In this document: one piece after another, positions 47,542 through 60,900 of the stretch
Layout of the letters: each line of letters begins with the position of its first letter
Position numbering within the stretch: position 1 is the first letter of the stretch
Assembly (NCBI GenBank): GCA_963514095.1
Contig: OY741281.1
Location: 12,330,882 to 12,394,881 of the forward strand
Length of the DNA: 64,000 nt
Direction: 5' to 3'
Source: Eutrigla gurnardus
Lineage: Eukaryota; Chordata; Actinopteri; Perciformes; Triglidae
Translations under genes and position numbers: made by a program
Notes under the pieces: model-generated
Databases searched by the model: none
Seen by the model: only the letters and a program-made list of their open reading frames with translations
What the model was told of the DNA's origin: nothing

Positions 47542-47543
<2 letters not shown>

Positions 47544-47667
47544 CAGTGCATGTTCAGGTCCTCGCCATTTCTTTTCCTGTGCAGATGTGTGATGCCATTT
47601 TAGTTCACAAGTACCTTCTTCTACAAGCCCACATTCAAATTCTTGTTAGCAATAAAGATGAATATGA

Positions 47668-47943
47668 GGCTAATGCTAGCAGCTAGTTAGCTACCTAACA
47701 CAGATTGGAAACAGGGGGATACAAGTTGCCAGGTTATTTCCAAAAGTAAAAAAAAAATCAACCTACCACCACATCTAAAGCTAACATGTTGTCTGTTTAT
47801 GAATAATGTATATATTTGCTTATTCCCCCTGCTTCCAGGCTTTGTGCTAAGCTAAGCTAACTGTCTCCTGGTGTATCTTCACATTTAACACACAGACATG
47901 AGATTGGTATCCATATTCTCATCTAATTCTCTGCTAGAAAGCT
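47668..47943. repeat. two partial copies of a percomorph-type interspersed repeat, head to head
   Basis: The left part reads forward (ACACAGATTGGAAACAGGGG at 47698-47717, then a CCTACCACCACATCTAAAGC block). The right part reads on the opposite strand (ATTCCCCCTGCTTCCAGGCT at 47822-47841, then TGCTAAGCTAAGCTAACTG and GACATGAGATTGGTATC). The words TTAGCTTAGC, GGAAACAGGGGG, CACCTACCAGCACCTCTAAAG and GACATGAGAGTGGTATC are ones I associate with a very abundant percomorph repeat. The class is uncertain. Confidence 0.6.
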
Positions 47944-48327
47944 TACCATCCATACAATATGCTGATTCTGGACATTAGCCTCCTCTGTTCTGCATTAACA
48001 CAACTGGGAAATGTGTTTGTGTTTAGATACATGCCTAAGTGTGTTTTCACTTTGTCCCCCTTACTTCCATAGATATATATAGCCAGCGGTGGCATGTTTC
48101 AGTGCACAGCCCAGTGATATGTTCAGGGACGGTGCATTAAAACATTATTTGCATTAGAGGGGAGCCTGCTGTCTCCAGCTGGACAGAGCGCTCATGCTAC
48201 CTGAGAGTTTTTTGGCATGATCCCAGATTTGCTCTGGCAGGTGAGAAAGTGCTTTCAACTAGCCAGGACCACTCAGTCACTCTCCTTTCCTTCTCACCCC
48301 CACTCACCATCCTAACTTCTATCGTCT

Positions 48328-48355
48328 TCCTTCCTTCCTTCCTTCCTTCCTTCTT
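48328..48355. repeat. (TTCC)n microsatellite
   Basis: Six to seven TTCC units followed by a T-rich run. Confidence 0.9.
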
Positions 48356-49525
48356 TTTTTTTCTCCAGTCCTCAGTTTCCAGCATAGTTCTCCCCTTTCT
48401 GGCACACTATGAATGTCGCTCTTATTGGAAAAGAGTCAAAGTCATATTTTCAAATATGCCTGAACTTACTGTGGCAAATTTCGTGACGTTTCTAGTTTAC
48501 CATAATTATTTTTGATAGGATGAAAGTGCGCGTGAGTTCAACCGCACATAAAAAAGAACATCAGTAGAATCATTTGATACAGGCTTTTTTGTGCCAATGT
48601 GTACATCTGCATGCCTGATCAAAGACTTTGAACTCGGGTCCATTTGCCCTCACGAGTGCTCCCTTAATACAGTGCTTCCCAGTTTAGGAGCATGTAGCTG
48701 CAACACAGAAGCGCCGCTCATTAGAATTAGAGACATTAGTTACGACCAAAGGAACTCTATTTCACGCACATCTCCCCGACGGACTAAATGAAGCTTTGCA
48801 AATCCTCCACAGCTTTTAATAGCTGCCGCTAATATTACAGGTCACAAATGATTGCACCCTCAGACTCAGATTTGGCTGATCAAACACAGGCTGAGATTAT
48901 CAGTGTTATTTACGCTTGTGTATCACTCTGGCATAAACACGCACTTATGGAAATGCGATCTCTCTACGGTAATGCACTTTATAATGATTTATGCTAGAAC
49001 GATTCATGGAATGGCTGCACAAGCCGCATCAACCCACAATGCAATGTTTTTGCCCTTTTTTTTTCTTTTTCTATACCCATTTTTCTTTGGTTGTGTTTGC
49101 AACACCATCTGAGCAATTTCACTTGTAAATGTGTACATTCAACATACATCACTGAAGTCTGCAAAGCCTCCGTTTGAAAACGCATGAGCGGTCTGCACTA
49201 AAGCACGATAGTCCCACCTTTACAAATCAATTATAAAGTCGAGGGTAAATAAAACGATGCATGTCTAATTACCCAACAATCCAGAAGCTTTTGGGGGGCC
49301 TTGCCAAGGAGAGGAGCGAACACATGTACTACAACTCAAGTAAACACATATGCATACATGTGGGATTGCACCTGCACACACACCTATAAAACACACAGCT
49401 CAAATAAACATGGACTCACAGGTACTCAATGTATCGACCAATTAAAATAAGGGATTAGTATGTTGACTGCATGTGTGCCTCTGTGTGTAAATGTACGTGT
49501 GTGTGGGCACTGCTGCCACGCACAC

Positions 49526-49553
49526 AGGCAGGCAGGCAGGCAGGCAGGCAGGC
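49526..49553. repeat. (GGCA)n microsatellite
   Basis: Seven tandem GGCA units after a CACGCACACA segment. Confidence 0.9.
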
Positions 49554-50419
49554 CTCACATTGCCCACAGCTACTCGGTAAGGATTCCCGATAAGGAGAAT
49601 TAGTCAAAACTTGGGAGCTGCCAGTCAGCGCCAATTAAACTTTAATCTTGGGCTGAAACAGGCACAAATAAATTAAACCCTTGTGAGCGGCAATGTGCGC
49701 TCTCCTGATAATGGGGGATTGAAGTCGTCTCGGAGCAAGGCTGCATGTTCCCCGGCTCAGCCGTGGCAGGCAGCGGTGCAGGGGGAACAGTGGTGAGGCT
49801 GGTGACAGAGTGAACTGGAAGGAACTCTCCAAGTTGACAGAAATATACCGACAAGAACATTCACATTACTAGAATCATTGATCTTGGACAGCAGAAATTA
49901 CAGCAGTTGATTACTCCTTTTCTGTCCTTGTCTTGCTAGCTAGTTAACACGTTTTCAGCGGTTTATATAGCCTACCTGGTGATTTGAATAAGAAAGTAGA
50001 TGAAATGTGGGAGTAAAATTTCCATTCATGCTATTTCTACTCTGCTATTTCTCTTCAATATATAGAAATATTCCCATACTATGCACTCAAATTGTAAATG
50101 GATCTATGCACATATCAATAAAGTCCCTTGCTCCCTTTTCCATGATCCATGCCTAAATACTTTTACGAGAAATGCCACCCAGGCATGTAATTGACCTTCG
50201 AAGGACTTTCATCGTCAACTCTGCATAAACCCAGTGCATTTATTGGAAATGTCTTTAGACAATCTTGGGGTGGAATCATATTGGCCCTTGCAGTGTGTCT
50301 TGGAATTTGATAACCAAACCATGCATGACGCTCCAAGTACCAAGTGGAAATGATATTTTCAATCATGCTCAGGCATGAAAAACAGAGCATCAACCAATAT
50401 AATATTAATAATAAAGAAA

Positions 50420-51480
50420 GATCTACCCTTCATATCAGCCAGAGGAAATACTTTTAATGTTGCAATATTCAAAAGTATGGTTGTCTCCACGCACACTGTG
50501 TAGAGGGGGATATTTCATTAATATTTTTTAATGAATTAGCACCCTTATCTCTATTTCCTGTGCCCGACCTGTGCTAGCCTGGTGTTTAATTTCAAAGTAA
50601 TTTTCTTGCTATATGAGCGTGCTGTTTATGTATTAATGTCATGGGCCTTGTCGGCCAACGCCATGATTTATTCCAGAGTAGCGGTCACATACATCCTAAT
50701 ATCTTAAAAATAAGCCCCAGAGAAATGCTGTAATGAGGAAACAATAACATTAACAATATTAGCAACAATAATGAAAATAATTGCCGCCCAAGCAACAATG
50801 GTAATCACACATAGAGAAATACCTCTGTGTTTGACTGAATCGTACACAATTATCATGCATGTGTATATAATATAATTAATTCTATGTCTGAGCCTCTTAG
50901 CCCGAGGCGATCGGCATAGAATCAGTTTTGTATGTATAATAGATCAGAGCGCAGTTCATGAATAAAACAAACGTGGGGAGTGTGCAGCAGTGACTGTGAA
51001 TGTTTGTCTTTGGACAGCAGAATCAAAGTGAACATGTAATATTGTGATAATCCATACTTGATGAATTCAAGGGGCTGACTTGCCTTAGCTAAGTTCAGCT
51101 AATTTCCAGACATGGCTTGCCTCCGTAATTGAGTTTCCAATAACATTATGATTATTCCAGCCCACATGATAATTGAATTCAAGGTATTTTTTTTTCTTAA
51201 CACCGCAATATTGTAGATGTGTGATTATTATGCATTTGCATGTAGATTTTCAGTGCCTTCCTGAAACTCATCACTTTCCCCCTAACTGGATTTCCTATAT
51301 TGTAGCATACATTTTGGCTCATAACAAATGACGGCATCCCCTCTCGTTATGAGCATGGAGTCAATTATTCCGAAAAGTTCATTTTTATATCAATTTCACC
51401 CCGACGTACTGATATTGCGGAGAAGATTTCTCTCCGACTAAAAAGTCTCCCAAAAATGTACTCGGCGCCAACCTGTTTGT
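50420..51480. promoter_or_regulatory. candidate conserved non-coding block
   Basis: About 1 kb is almost free of simple repeats and dense in TTAAT, ATAATTAATTC, TATTAATGTCATGGGCC, GCATTTGCATG (octamer-like, about 51233-51243) and AACAATAATGAAAATAATTG words. No open frame of note crosses it. The texture resembles deeply conserved developmental enhancers, but conservation cannot be judged here. Confidence 0.35.
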
Positions 51481-54400
51481 CATTCCTGTTATACGTGAAA
51501 AGTGAATATTTTTACTGTTGAACTCATCAAATTCACATCACTGCCAACACTCCGCCCGCGCTTCCAGTTTGATCCTGCTTAAGAAATGCTATCAAACTTA
51601 GACACCCCGGCCCCAGCGCTCATCTGTTGCATAATGTAGGCCATATAGGCAGAAGTGGCGCGGGTGTGAATGTAATTTTCATTAGGCTGACAGAGCCTCC
51701 ACAGATTCGGCGCATGGGGGGTACAGTAGCGGCACAAAGCGGAGCGAGGAGCCGGCTGCTGAATATAAGAGTGCTGCAGCACTTCTTTCACAGGCACAAT
51801 GCACCAAATCCCCTTTCCTCACAGCTCTGGGTGAACTAGTTGGCATCTTCTGTACCCCCCCTGCATAAAATAAATTTTTGACAATGCAACACTGATGCAT
51901 TCATACATGCATAGCAACATAAGTAAAGCAGAGCCCCCCTCTCCCTCCCATCCCCTTACAAGCCCCCTCAAAGATGGAAATTATTTACCACATAGCCCTG
52001 CATCTGAGTCTGCCTCAGACTTGCCCTGGAAAGCAAAAAAGCTTTTGAGTAAGAACATCATCAGCACACAGACGGCGAGTTTACAGAGCGGGAAGTGGGT
52101 GGTGTTAGAGTGTTAGTGTAGCGTTAGCCGCTCGCTAGCTGTCACGTCGGGGGATGACAGGGCAACTAGTCGATGCTTTGAGCTACTGGGCACACATGGG
52201 TGGCTGTGAATGGAGGCTCTATCCATTCTCATCGTTCAGACTAGCCACAGGGCCCGTGCAGCGAGGATGGCACCAGCCAAGACATTATGCCAGAGTTTAG
52301 CTGTTGTTTTGCATAAATGTTGAATCATGCCAGCGTGCTTTTAGAGTGTAACAACAGCCCGCATTGATATTGATTTAATGCTCACTAATATTTAAACAGC
52401 CCCCGGGAATCGATGCCGTTGAACATGATTTAATATGTCCTACTAGTACAGATATTAATACGGCCACATTACACAGGAAATCGGTTATTTGGTGTTTGGT
52501 TTAACGCCTTTGGAGTTTTGGTGAAATGCATCAAATGATATTTGATGTGTACAGAGTTTTGTTTCACATTCAGATATCAATGGCTTTAAAAAATGTAAAG
52601 TTACAAAAATAACTAAGAGCATTAAATTATTAAATTATCTACGTCAGATAATAATTATGTATATTTATTTGTCAATATAATTTAGAAAGTCGATCCCCAG
52701 TCATGTGGAAGGGGCCAAAGCAAAGCCAAACGTAAGTAGGAAAGAAAGGTTGCAACAACTTTTAACAAAACATGACACGCGAATGAGGGCTGAGTCCTCA
52801 TTTACATACGCTGACATTTCGCAGAGAATATTTCAATGTAAGGCTCAGCTGTAATGAACTCCTGCCAGGGAGCAGTCAAGGAATAATGTTTCCATAAAGG
52901 TAACCTGTCCACATCTCCTCCAGGAGAAAGATGTGGAGGAGGAACAGAGACATTTTTTTCCCCACCCTCTCTCCCTCTTCCTCCTCGTTGGGCGTTTGGT
53001 AACAATGGGGGTATTTTTCTTTCAGCGCTCTTCATCCATCTTGGCCGATACTGATTTAGTGTATTTTTCCACCCTTTTTACAGGCTAATTGCACACGGCC
53101 ATGGTGAATTTGTTAGTGGTGACACCTTGCCTACCCATTGGGAATGCATCTCATTACCGGACGCAATGTCCAGGAACATCAGATATTATTAGCTGTCATT
53201 AATCTGCCATACGTGGCGAGGGGGGGTTGGTGGGGGGGAGAGAGAAGGGCAACAAAGGACACAAAGAGACAAATATGATGGCTGGCATTGGCTGTGTAGT
53301 AAGGTCAAAGTTCACAAGGGTTAGCTGGAACCCAGGTGGACGAGGCGAGGTGGAGATTATGAAAAATTATGTTTGGATAGAGTCTAAAACTGGCAACAGA
53401 CCTGAAGATTATTGCAACCTACAAAGACTAGACAACCCACAGAAAAACACATTGTTTTAGTAATCTTTAGTGATATCCTCATATACATCACAAAATATTT
53501 CTCTTGCTGTTTTTTAAAAAAAATTGCCGTTGTAAGAATGTGTAATGTTTAAAATAATCATAATGGGCTGAAACAGATTTGGTCTGATCAGACACAGATC
53601 CAAACGCATTTATATAATTGGCTCAATCAAAATATGTCAAATTTCAATGTAATCATCACATTTGTATGGTACATAGAATATTTAAATATTTGAATCAATA
53701 TAATATTTAAATAAATGTATCTTGTATGTGTATTTAAAACGATGTGCCCTATTTCATGTATGGACTCAACAGTAAGCACAGCAAATAATGTTTTTGTAAA
53801 CAGATCAACTATTGAGTCGTTTTCTTTTTTTTTTTTTTTGTCATGTTTCAAACTGTGTTTTGTTCTCAAATCCCGTTTGACTGAAATGAATATGACAACC
53901 TTAAACTAGATTTTCAGAGGAAATTCATTCTCTTTCAATGCGGCCTGATTGTTGCCCAAAAAGAGTGTGCTTTTTTTCTTTTTTTTCTCCACACATATGT
54001 TTAATTTGATACAGCATCTTTGGCTGTTTTTCCCGCACAGCCCCGCCTGAAGACTGCTACATGCGTACTAGATAGGATTACACCTTCTAAGCAGATTTCG
54101 TTGTGGAAGGGTTAACACAGATCCCCCTGCTTTGCTGAACAAACAGGACACCATCTGAAGACACAGGAACTAACTGGGCTCTCATTAAGAGATTTTTTTC
54201 TTCTATGGAGTGGGGGGGTTCTGTCCTGCTTTTTTTTTTTTTGTAGAAGAAGCACGTTGTGGCCTCCTGCCGCGTTGCCTGGCTCTTTGAGTGAGATGGA
54301 GTATATGGCCTAATGACTAAAAGTTCCTCTATAAAAAGTATATAGCGCAGCTCCCTGCAAATTGAGTTTCCTCTTTGTGCCAATTGAGGGTGGTTTATAT

Positions 54401-57400
54401 AGGCTGCGGGGAGTTCCTTTGAACTCTCATTCCAAAAAAACTCCAGATTCCTGGGTCAATCCCCCCCTTCGCTCCTTTCCTCCTTCTCTCCCACCAGTGG
54501 CTGAGACGGAGGAAGAGGAGGCTGCTGTCTCAGACGCACAAATTCATGCCACATTGCACAGAACAAATTCTCCAGACAGAACGAGCGAGAGGAAAAGAAA
54601 ACACATCTCAAAATGAGGTTAAGGTGGCATGAAGCAGGTGTTTCTCCTCTCCTTTATTGGTAATAAATGAGTTTGTAAATTGGACTTTATTGGATTAAAC
54701 TTTTTCTACTGGTGTTCACATAAGGCCAAGGTAGCGCAAAGTCATTAGACATTGTAGCACTTTATTTAAAGTGGCATCTTTATAGAAGGCCAATCAGTGT
54801 GCATTAGTTCCTTTACTGGAGAATTTGCTATGACTGTGACGCAGATGAAGGTTGTAACGTTTCACACTTTAAAGGATATGACAGGGAACGCAAAAAACTT
54901 GGAAGTAGAAGTGTTGTAATTTTTCGCAAAAATATATTATAAAAAATTGGACACCCTCACATAATTTTCCTTGTACATGTTAAGCCATACTTAGATAGTT
55001 GACTGTGATTCATCAAATTTGTATAAGAATAATGTCAAATACTTTTTAAGATGAATTTCTTCACTAATAAAACAATCCCCTTGTTAAACTTTTAACTTCT
55101 AAATGCTCTTGTTTTTAAGGGGAAAAAAACAACAACTACAAATTAAGAAGGCCTGCTTGCAAATAAGAATTTGCCAAGAGGTACTTGCTGTCTGTCTTTT
55201 GTCCTCAGCTATCTTTATTGCCAAAAGCGAATGTTGGCGGCATCCCATGTGGAAGCAATGGGGGCCTGGATGCCCAGGATTCAGCCAAGTGGCAGCGATT
55301 GTTTTCCATGTCGGGGGCATGAAAGCTGGGCTCATTCTACACTAATCAAAACCCCCAAAAAAGGTCTCCGTATAAATCCAGAGACTTCTTCTTCTTCTTC
55401 GTCTTCTTCTTCTCCTTCCTTTTCCCCCACCCCACCATCTTCACAATTATGCACACACATTGCCATAAATCTAATGCGCTTTCATGATCTGTGGGAGCGG
55501 AGTACATAAAACGTGTTTGCCGGATTTGCATACAAACATACTTATTCTAAATCCCCCTCAGAAGTTGTAAATGATTGTCTTTTCCTGAAATACATCTCAG
55601 CAAATTGTATTTGGGCATGTTTATGAATCCTATTATGGCATGGGTTTTATCATATTTTGTGGACAGTGATGGCTTCTCAGTATAGCTGTTAAGAAGAGGG
55701 AGAGAGGGGCCTTGGGGCGATAGACTTTGTCATTTGTTTCAGATGGGCGCCGGATTCCCCTCCATTGCTCTATGACAGGTTCACAGTACCAAGATGGATC
55801 TCTGCTAAGTCCTTGCAAGAGGAGTAATTCGGTAACTACTGTCTGCTGAGCGGAAGAGGCTGCATTCCTGGTTCATTTTGGTCTTCTGCAACACTCCTGA
55901 ATGTGATATTTGGATCTTAATTTGATGCGGTGACGGAAGCAGAATCTTTGTTTGATTCTGGCATTTTCAATTCTCCATGTTTTTGTGTGTGTGTTGTTTT
56001 TTAACACCCTGTAAACATGGTGACATAATGGAGTGGAATGTTGCATAATAAGGCCACAATGGAGAAGTATTTATCAGGAGCTGGAAAGCTGCTGGGCAGG
56101 GAAGAGGAGGAAGACTTTGTTAGCGGTGCCTGTGAGGCCTGGGCTGCCAGAGAGATTATAATATCTCGATGTGGCGTTCCTCCCTGTAGCAACAAACAGC
56201 CAAGGTAAAGTACTGATGGCATATCCCTATCTGGAAGTAAAAAAAACACTAAACAGGTGGTGATAGTCTCACCTAAAGTGGAAGAATCTGCTCATAGGTG
56301 ATATTATCAGACTAAATATTCCAAATATTTTTTTCTCTACTAATTTCCTTTCTTTATTTTGCCTGCAAGACCAACCGAGCTCTTGTCAGAACCGGCCGCC
56401 AATTGGTGGGACAAGTCGCTGAGTGGGAAGGTCATAAACATTTCAAGAGTTATAAAACTTTCATTAAGTTCTCACGATAACGCGCCAGTGAATGACCCTC
56501 TTGCTCCTTCCCTCTCTCTTTTTGTCTGGGTGGCGTTGAAGAGGGGAATGATTGCGAACAAGCGGCCTCTTTGTGGCGGAGGGAGCCTTTTTCAAACTGT
56601 CTCGGCCTCTTGACTCGTCCTAAGCCAGAGATCAGAGCTTGGAAAGTGGCAAAACAAAGGGCCGATTTAATGAGATTGTAAAACAGGCTGAGGAAAAGGA
56701 GGGGGTTACCAAATAGCCAGACTGCCAGCTCTGGTCCATTTCAAAAGGTCTTTTCAGGATCTCCTCTAAGCCATCTCAATATGAGCAAGAGGGGGGGAAA
56801 AAATCAAAGGACTCCAAATGCTCTGACAGATTTTGACATGAGGAAGATGTGGATATTTGTCTGCTGTTTTCCACACAAAGGGGTTGCATTCCTGAAGAAA
56901 AAAAAAATGTGTTCTGCATTTCACATGTCGGAAAAGTATTTTTTTTTTTCCCCTTTGGGATTAAAATTCTTTTGATTTAAATCATCAAATGAAACAACTT
57001 AATGACAGCAATTTCACTCGGGACTTCAAACGACGGCGAGAGGAAATAGATAAATCAATAAAAGGAATCCATTACTATCAATTTGAAAATTTGCAAATCA
57101 ATGTATTACTTTGCCTCAGATCAGCGCACTTGGCAACACGATAATTCAAGTGAGAAAAAAAAAAAACATCACTGACATCTGGATTGTGATCTCGAAAATT
57201 AAATAAATAAACCTACCAATTATGATAGCCATAAGGCGGGACTTCTGCTTGTTTACACACACACCCTATAAATAGTACTGGCACACATCACAAAGGAAAC
57301 AACATTCCCATTATTGTCCCCTTCTGAGTTGCTCTTTCTAAGTAACGCCAGCGCCTCGTTTATCGCGATACATCTGTCACGTATCTTCTCCCCCCCTAAA

Positions 57401-58170
57401 AGAATCTCTGTGGAATTGGACCATTTAACCCCTCCTCGGTTGTCATTATAGGGATATATAGGAGCGAGGGCTGGGAGGAGGGGCAGGGGGGAAGAGGAAT
57501 GAAAACAAGCCAGAGTTGAGGAGATAACCATCAGGGTCCTAAACCCATTATCTGGCTCCTGTCCACTGTTGAGTGTCAGGAGTCACACCCAGGTCCAAGT
57601 TAGCCTGGAGCTGTTGACCCGATGGTCTCTGCTGACATTTCCATTCAGATGAATGGCCCTTCCCTGCATGCTAGGAAGTGTCCAGTTTGACCTTTACCTG
57701 CCCCAAAGATTCCCTCCCTTATTGGGCTGTGGCCCCTCCGTCTAACCTGTATTCTAGGGCCTATCACCCCCCCTCCCCACCTCCGAGGCTCTGAAGGCTG
57801 AGCCTTCTTCAGTAATAATGGAGGACAAATGAAGCCAGCCGGTTCCTAATGGTGCTGGTTTTTAATGACACTAAGCTTTTGTGCTCGTCTCGTTTAGACA
57901 AGGAGTGAGAGATGAGGAGGGGGAAAACTGCTGCAGCACTGCGTCAGTGAAACGCCGCGGCCTCGTTTTAAGGTTATAGGACGCAGTTTAGTTCCGTCCG
58001 TGGCACACAGGCAGGCAGTATCCGTAATGGGCTCGTCGGGGCGCCGCGCCGTACACAGCTGCTTCTTTTATGTTCTTTAATTTGCTCGGAGGAGAAAATA
58101 AAGCGTGCGAGTGTGTCTTTAAGGAGGCCCGTGGACCTGAGAGACCAAATACCAAAAGGACCTTCATAGG
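51481..58170. other. gene-free stretch
   Basis: No exon is supportable. The most exon-like piece is 54498-54614: after a superb pyrimidine tract (CTCCTTCTCTCCCACCAG) a frame of 38 codons (AETEEEEAAVSDAQIH...) runs to TGA, but its codon bias is neutral. Poly-T runs (53828-53839, 54231-54242), a short (CTT)n tract (55384-55412) and A-rich runs are present. Other ORFs are unsupported. Confidence 0.55.
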
Positions 58171-60900
58171 TGCACTGTAGTTAACCAATGTAATTAGCAA
58201 GAACACAAGTAATCAGTCCAGGGAAGTGTGTCATTAAATGGCGTCCCACCATGATTAATTTGCCCCTCGTAACGACGAAATGAACCTTCTCGGTGTCCTT
58301 AATGACCCTGGTTAATCTTTTAAGGAAACAGGGTGGAGAGGAGATAGAGAGAGAGGGCAGAGGGAAAAAACAGACAGGGAGAGAGAGACTGCATGCAGAT
58401 ATATACTGCTCGCCTCAATAGAAGCGTTTCCTGTTTAGTTTTCAAGCAAAGTTAGATAAGTAATGACAGACATAAACATATACAGCACAAAATGATGCTC
58501 CCTATGGGATAAATGCCTTTTTAGCGCTGTGTTAAAGAAGCGAGGCAGCACATGGCGCCCAGCATCTGACGCCGCGCTCTCTAAAGTGGAGGTGGCGAGG
58601 AGATTAGTGCGAGGAAAAGAGCCCCTATTATACGCCCTGTTGCATTATTAAAGCCACCTCCACGTAATTCATTCTTCAGTGGAGTACATATTTGTCTTGG
58701 TAATTTTTCTTAAGCCGTGATAAAGCAGAATTAACCGTTTGAATTAATCATGGGAATGAACGCTTTGATACCACGCCGGGGCCCTTGTGTCCAGCCAGCT
58801 GCACAGGGCCGGGGCCCGCCTGCTTAACACCAGAAGTGCCAAGCATATGCTAGTTGGGAGGAGGAGGGCAGATAGAGAGGCCTGGGTGGGCAGGGAGGAG
58901 GTCCCCGTGGAGCCCTTCACAATGAAACACAATATCCTCCTCCTCAGACGCGTGCAATGACTTAAACACTCCATTGTATTAAATATGAATGAGGTTCCCC
59001 ATTGTCCGGGCGCGGGCGAGCGAGGAGACAGTGTTGTCGATTAGCCACATGATTAAGCAGACGACACGGTAGGGGCCACAGAGGTAAATAAAGGCCGCCT
59101 TCTGTCATTTCCTCGTCCCCAAGGGGGCCCCCGCTGACGGTTCCTCACAAAACTTAGCACGGTTAAAGCCAATTGACGGAAAAAGTGATAATGTATGACT
59201 GTGAAAACAGCTGAGTGATAGGAGGGAGGGAGGGGGAGAAAAGGGGGGGGGGAGGAAGTGGATGTGAAGGAAGGGGAGAGAAAGTGAGGAGACAGGATGA
59301 AATAAAAGTATTGAAAGAGGTGTAGAGAGAAATATGAATAAGGAGAAAGGGCATAAGGAAGGGTGATGAAATATTAGAGAAAGAGGCGGGTGGCAGAGAG
59401 AGAGTCGGGAGCTGCAATAAGGAGCGCCTTTGATTAAACAGGCAGGATAATTCAGTCATGCTCCATGTCAGGTGTTTATTATCACATTGTAGCATTTGCA
59501 TGTGAAAAAGACACGAGCGTTTGGCTTGGCCCCGGCCCTGTTCCCCCGCTTTATGATTGGCTGACAGGGCATCTGCGCTTTACTGTTGCAAATCCTCCCC
59601 CCTGTTAGGAGTGCATGAACCCAGTCACAGCTATTCACTGTGGGCCCAATATGTCAAACGGTTATTATTAGCAGCGTTAGCCAAGAAAACAAATAGAGGC
59701 CGAGAGGCTCATAATGAAAGGGAATAGATTGTTTTAATCAATTCTCCTCATTAATCAATTTGGAGCAATAAGTCAAAGACAATATCCCAGTTACCGACGG
59801 GTCACACATAATATAGTTCCATACAGGTCGTAATCAGGGATGGTTTCAATATTATATTTATTTTGTCTTTGATTTTTATAAAATGTTTGCTCATTTATTG
59901 AATTTAATAATATTTTCCATTTTCATTTTGCATTCTATTTTTATTTACATAAAGAAATAAGACAAAAAGCAGACAAACACAACATTATTTGGACAGAAAG
60001 GAAAAGAATAATTCCATAAATTGTTCTTTTAGATTCTCCGCTCTTCGCTCTTCTCACCTCGAGTCCCCGTTCGCTTTAAAATGGGTCTTTTGGAGGAGTT
60101 CCGTCACATTGCTGCAGCGCCGATCTCCTCCACTTTAATGATATCACGCATCTAACCTTCGCCAGCTCTCCTGCTAGCCCCCCCTCCCCCCCACCCAGCC
60201 CCCCTCCTATTCCATCACGGGACATTCAGGTAACTAATCTGCCTTTAAATATGTCTTGAAGGAAGCGCGGCTAATTAGTATCGGAATTTACTGCCTTCAC
60301 TTTTATTGACTTGTCCTACTTCTCCGATAATTAACTAATGAGTAAAGTAATGAGCTATGTCGTTCAGTCGTGCTGTTCAATTAGAGTGTGGAATCAATTA
60401 TTGAAAATAGTTTCTGATGCCAACGCCGCCCGGCATGGTGAGGGAGAGTGCATGCAGACAGGGGACAGTACTTATCTGACCAAAATGGAAGAACTTTAAT
60501 ATGTAGGGAGAAGAAAAAAACACAGCTAGTAAATCCGGGCTACAACTTCCACTCGTCAAAGAGAGCGAAGATAAACTTGCGTACAATATACATATACTTA
60601 AGCCTTAAGTCCTTTTTCAGTCATAACCCAGGCAAAACGCAGTGGACAGGTCTCCCAGTAAACAACATGTCGTCGAGGTATTTCCGAGCTTGACAAAAAC
60701 ATTGGGTTCATTATCGAAAATTAATTAGAGTAACACACTCCCAAGTGTTTTGGCTGATAATGAACTCTCTATCTTGTCAGGGCAATTTATTCTGACGCTC
60801 TTTGATAATTATGTTTACATCAAAATCAATGCCCCTTGTTATGAAATACGTTGCAATTCATCATGTGGTTCAATATAATAAGGAGAATATGGAGTTGTGT
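58171..60900. promoter_or_regulatory. cluster of candidate conserved non-coding blocks
   Basis: Several simple-repeat-poor stretches (about 58170-58330, 58490-59160, 59560-59830, 60220-60420 and 60680-60960) carry repeated TTAAT/ATTAA and GATTAAT cores, AATTAATCATGGGAATG and ATAATTAACTAATG (60327-60340). They are separated by purine-rich filler (59220-59410). No coding frame fits. Function is inferred from texture and from the gene-desert setting. Confidence 0.3.

Larger units (their letters stand above)
47150..50400. other. gene-free stretch with repeats
   Basis: Contains an 80-bp (TG)n tract, an inverted pair of dispersed-repeat fragments, a (TTCC)n tract (48328-48355) and a (GGCA)n tract (about 49526-49552). 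Unique sequence between them has no supportable exon. Confidence 0.6.
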
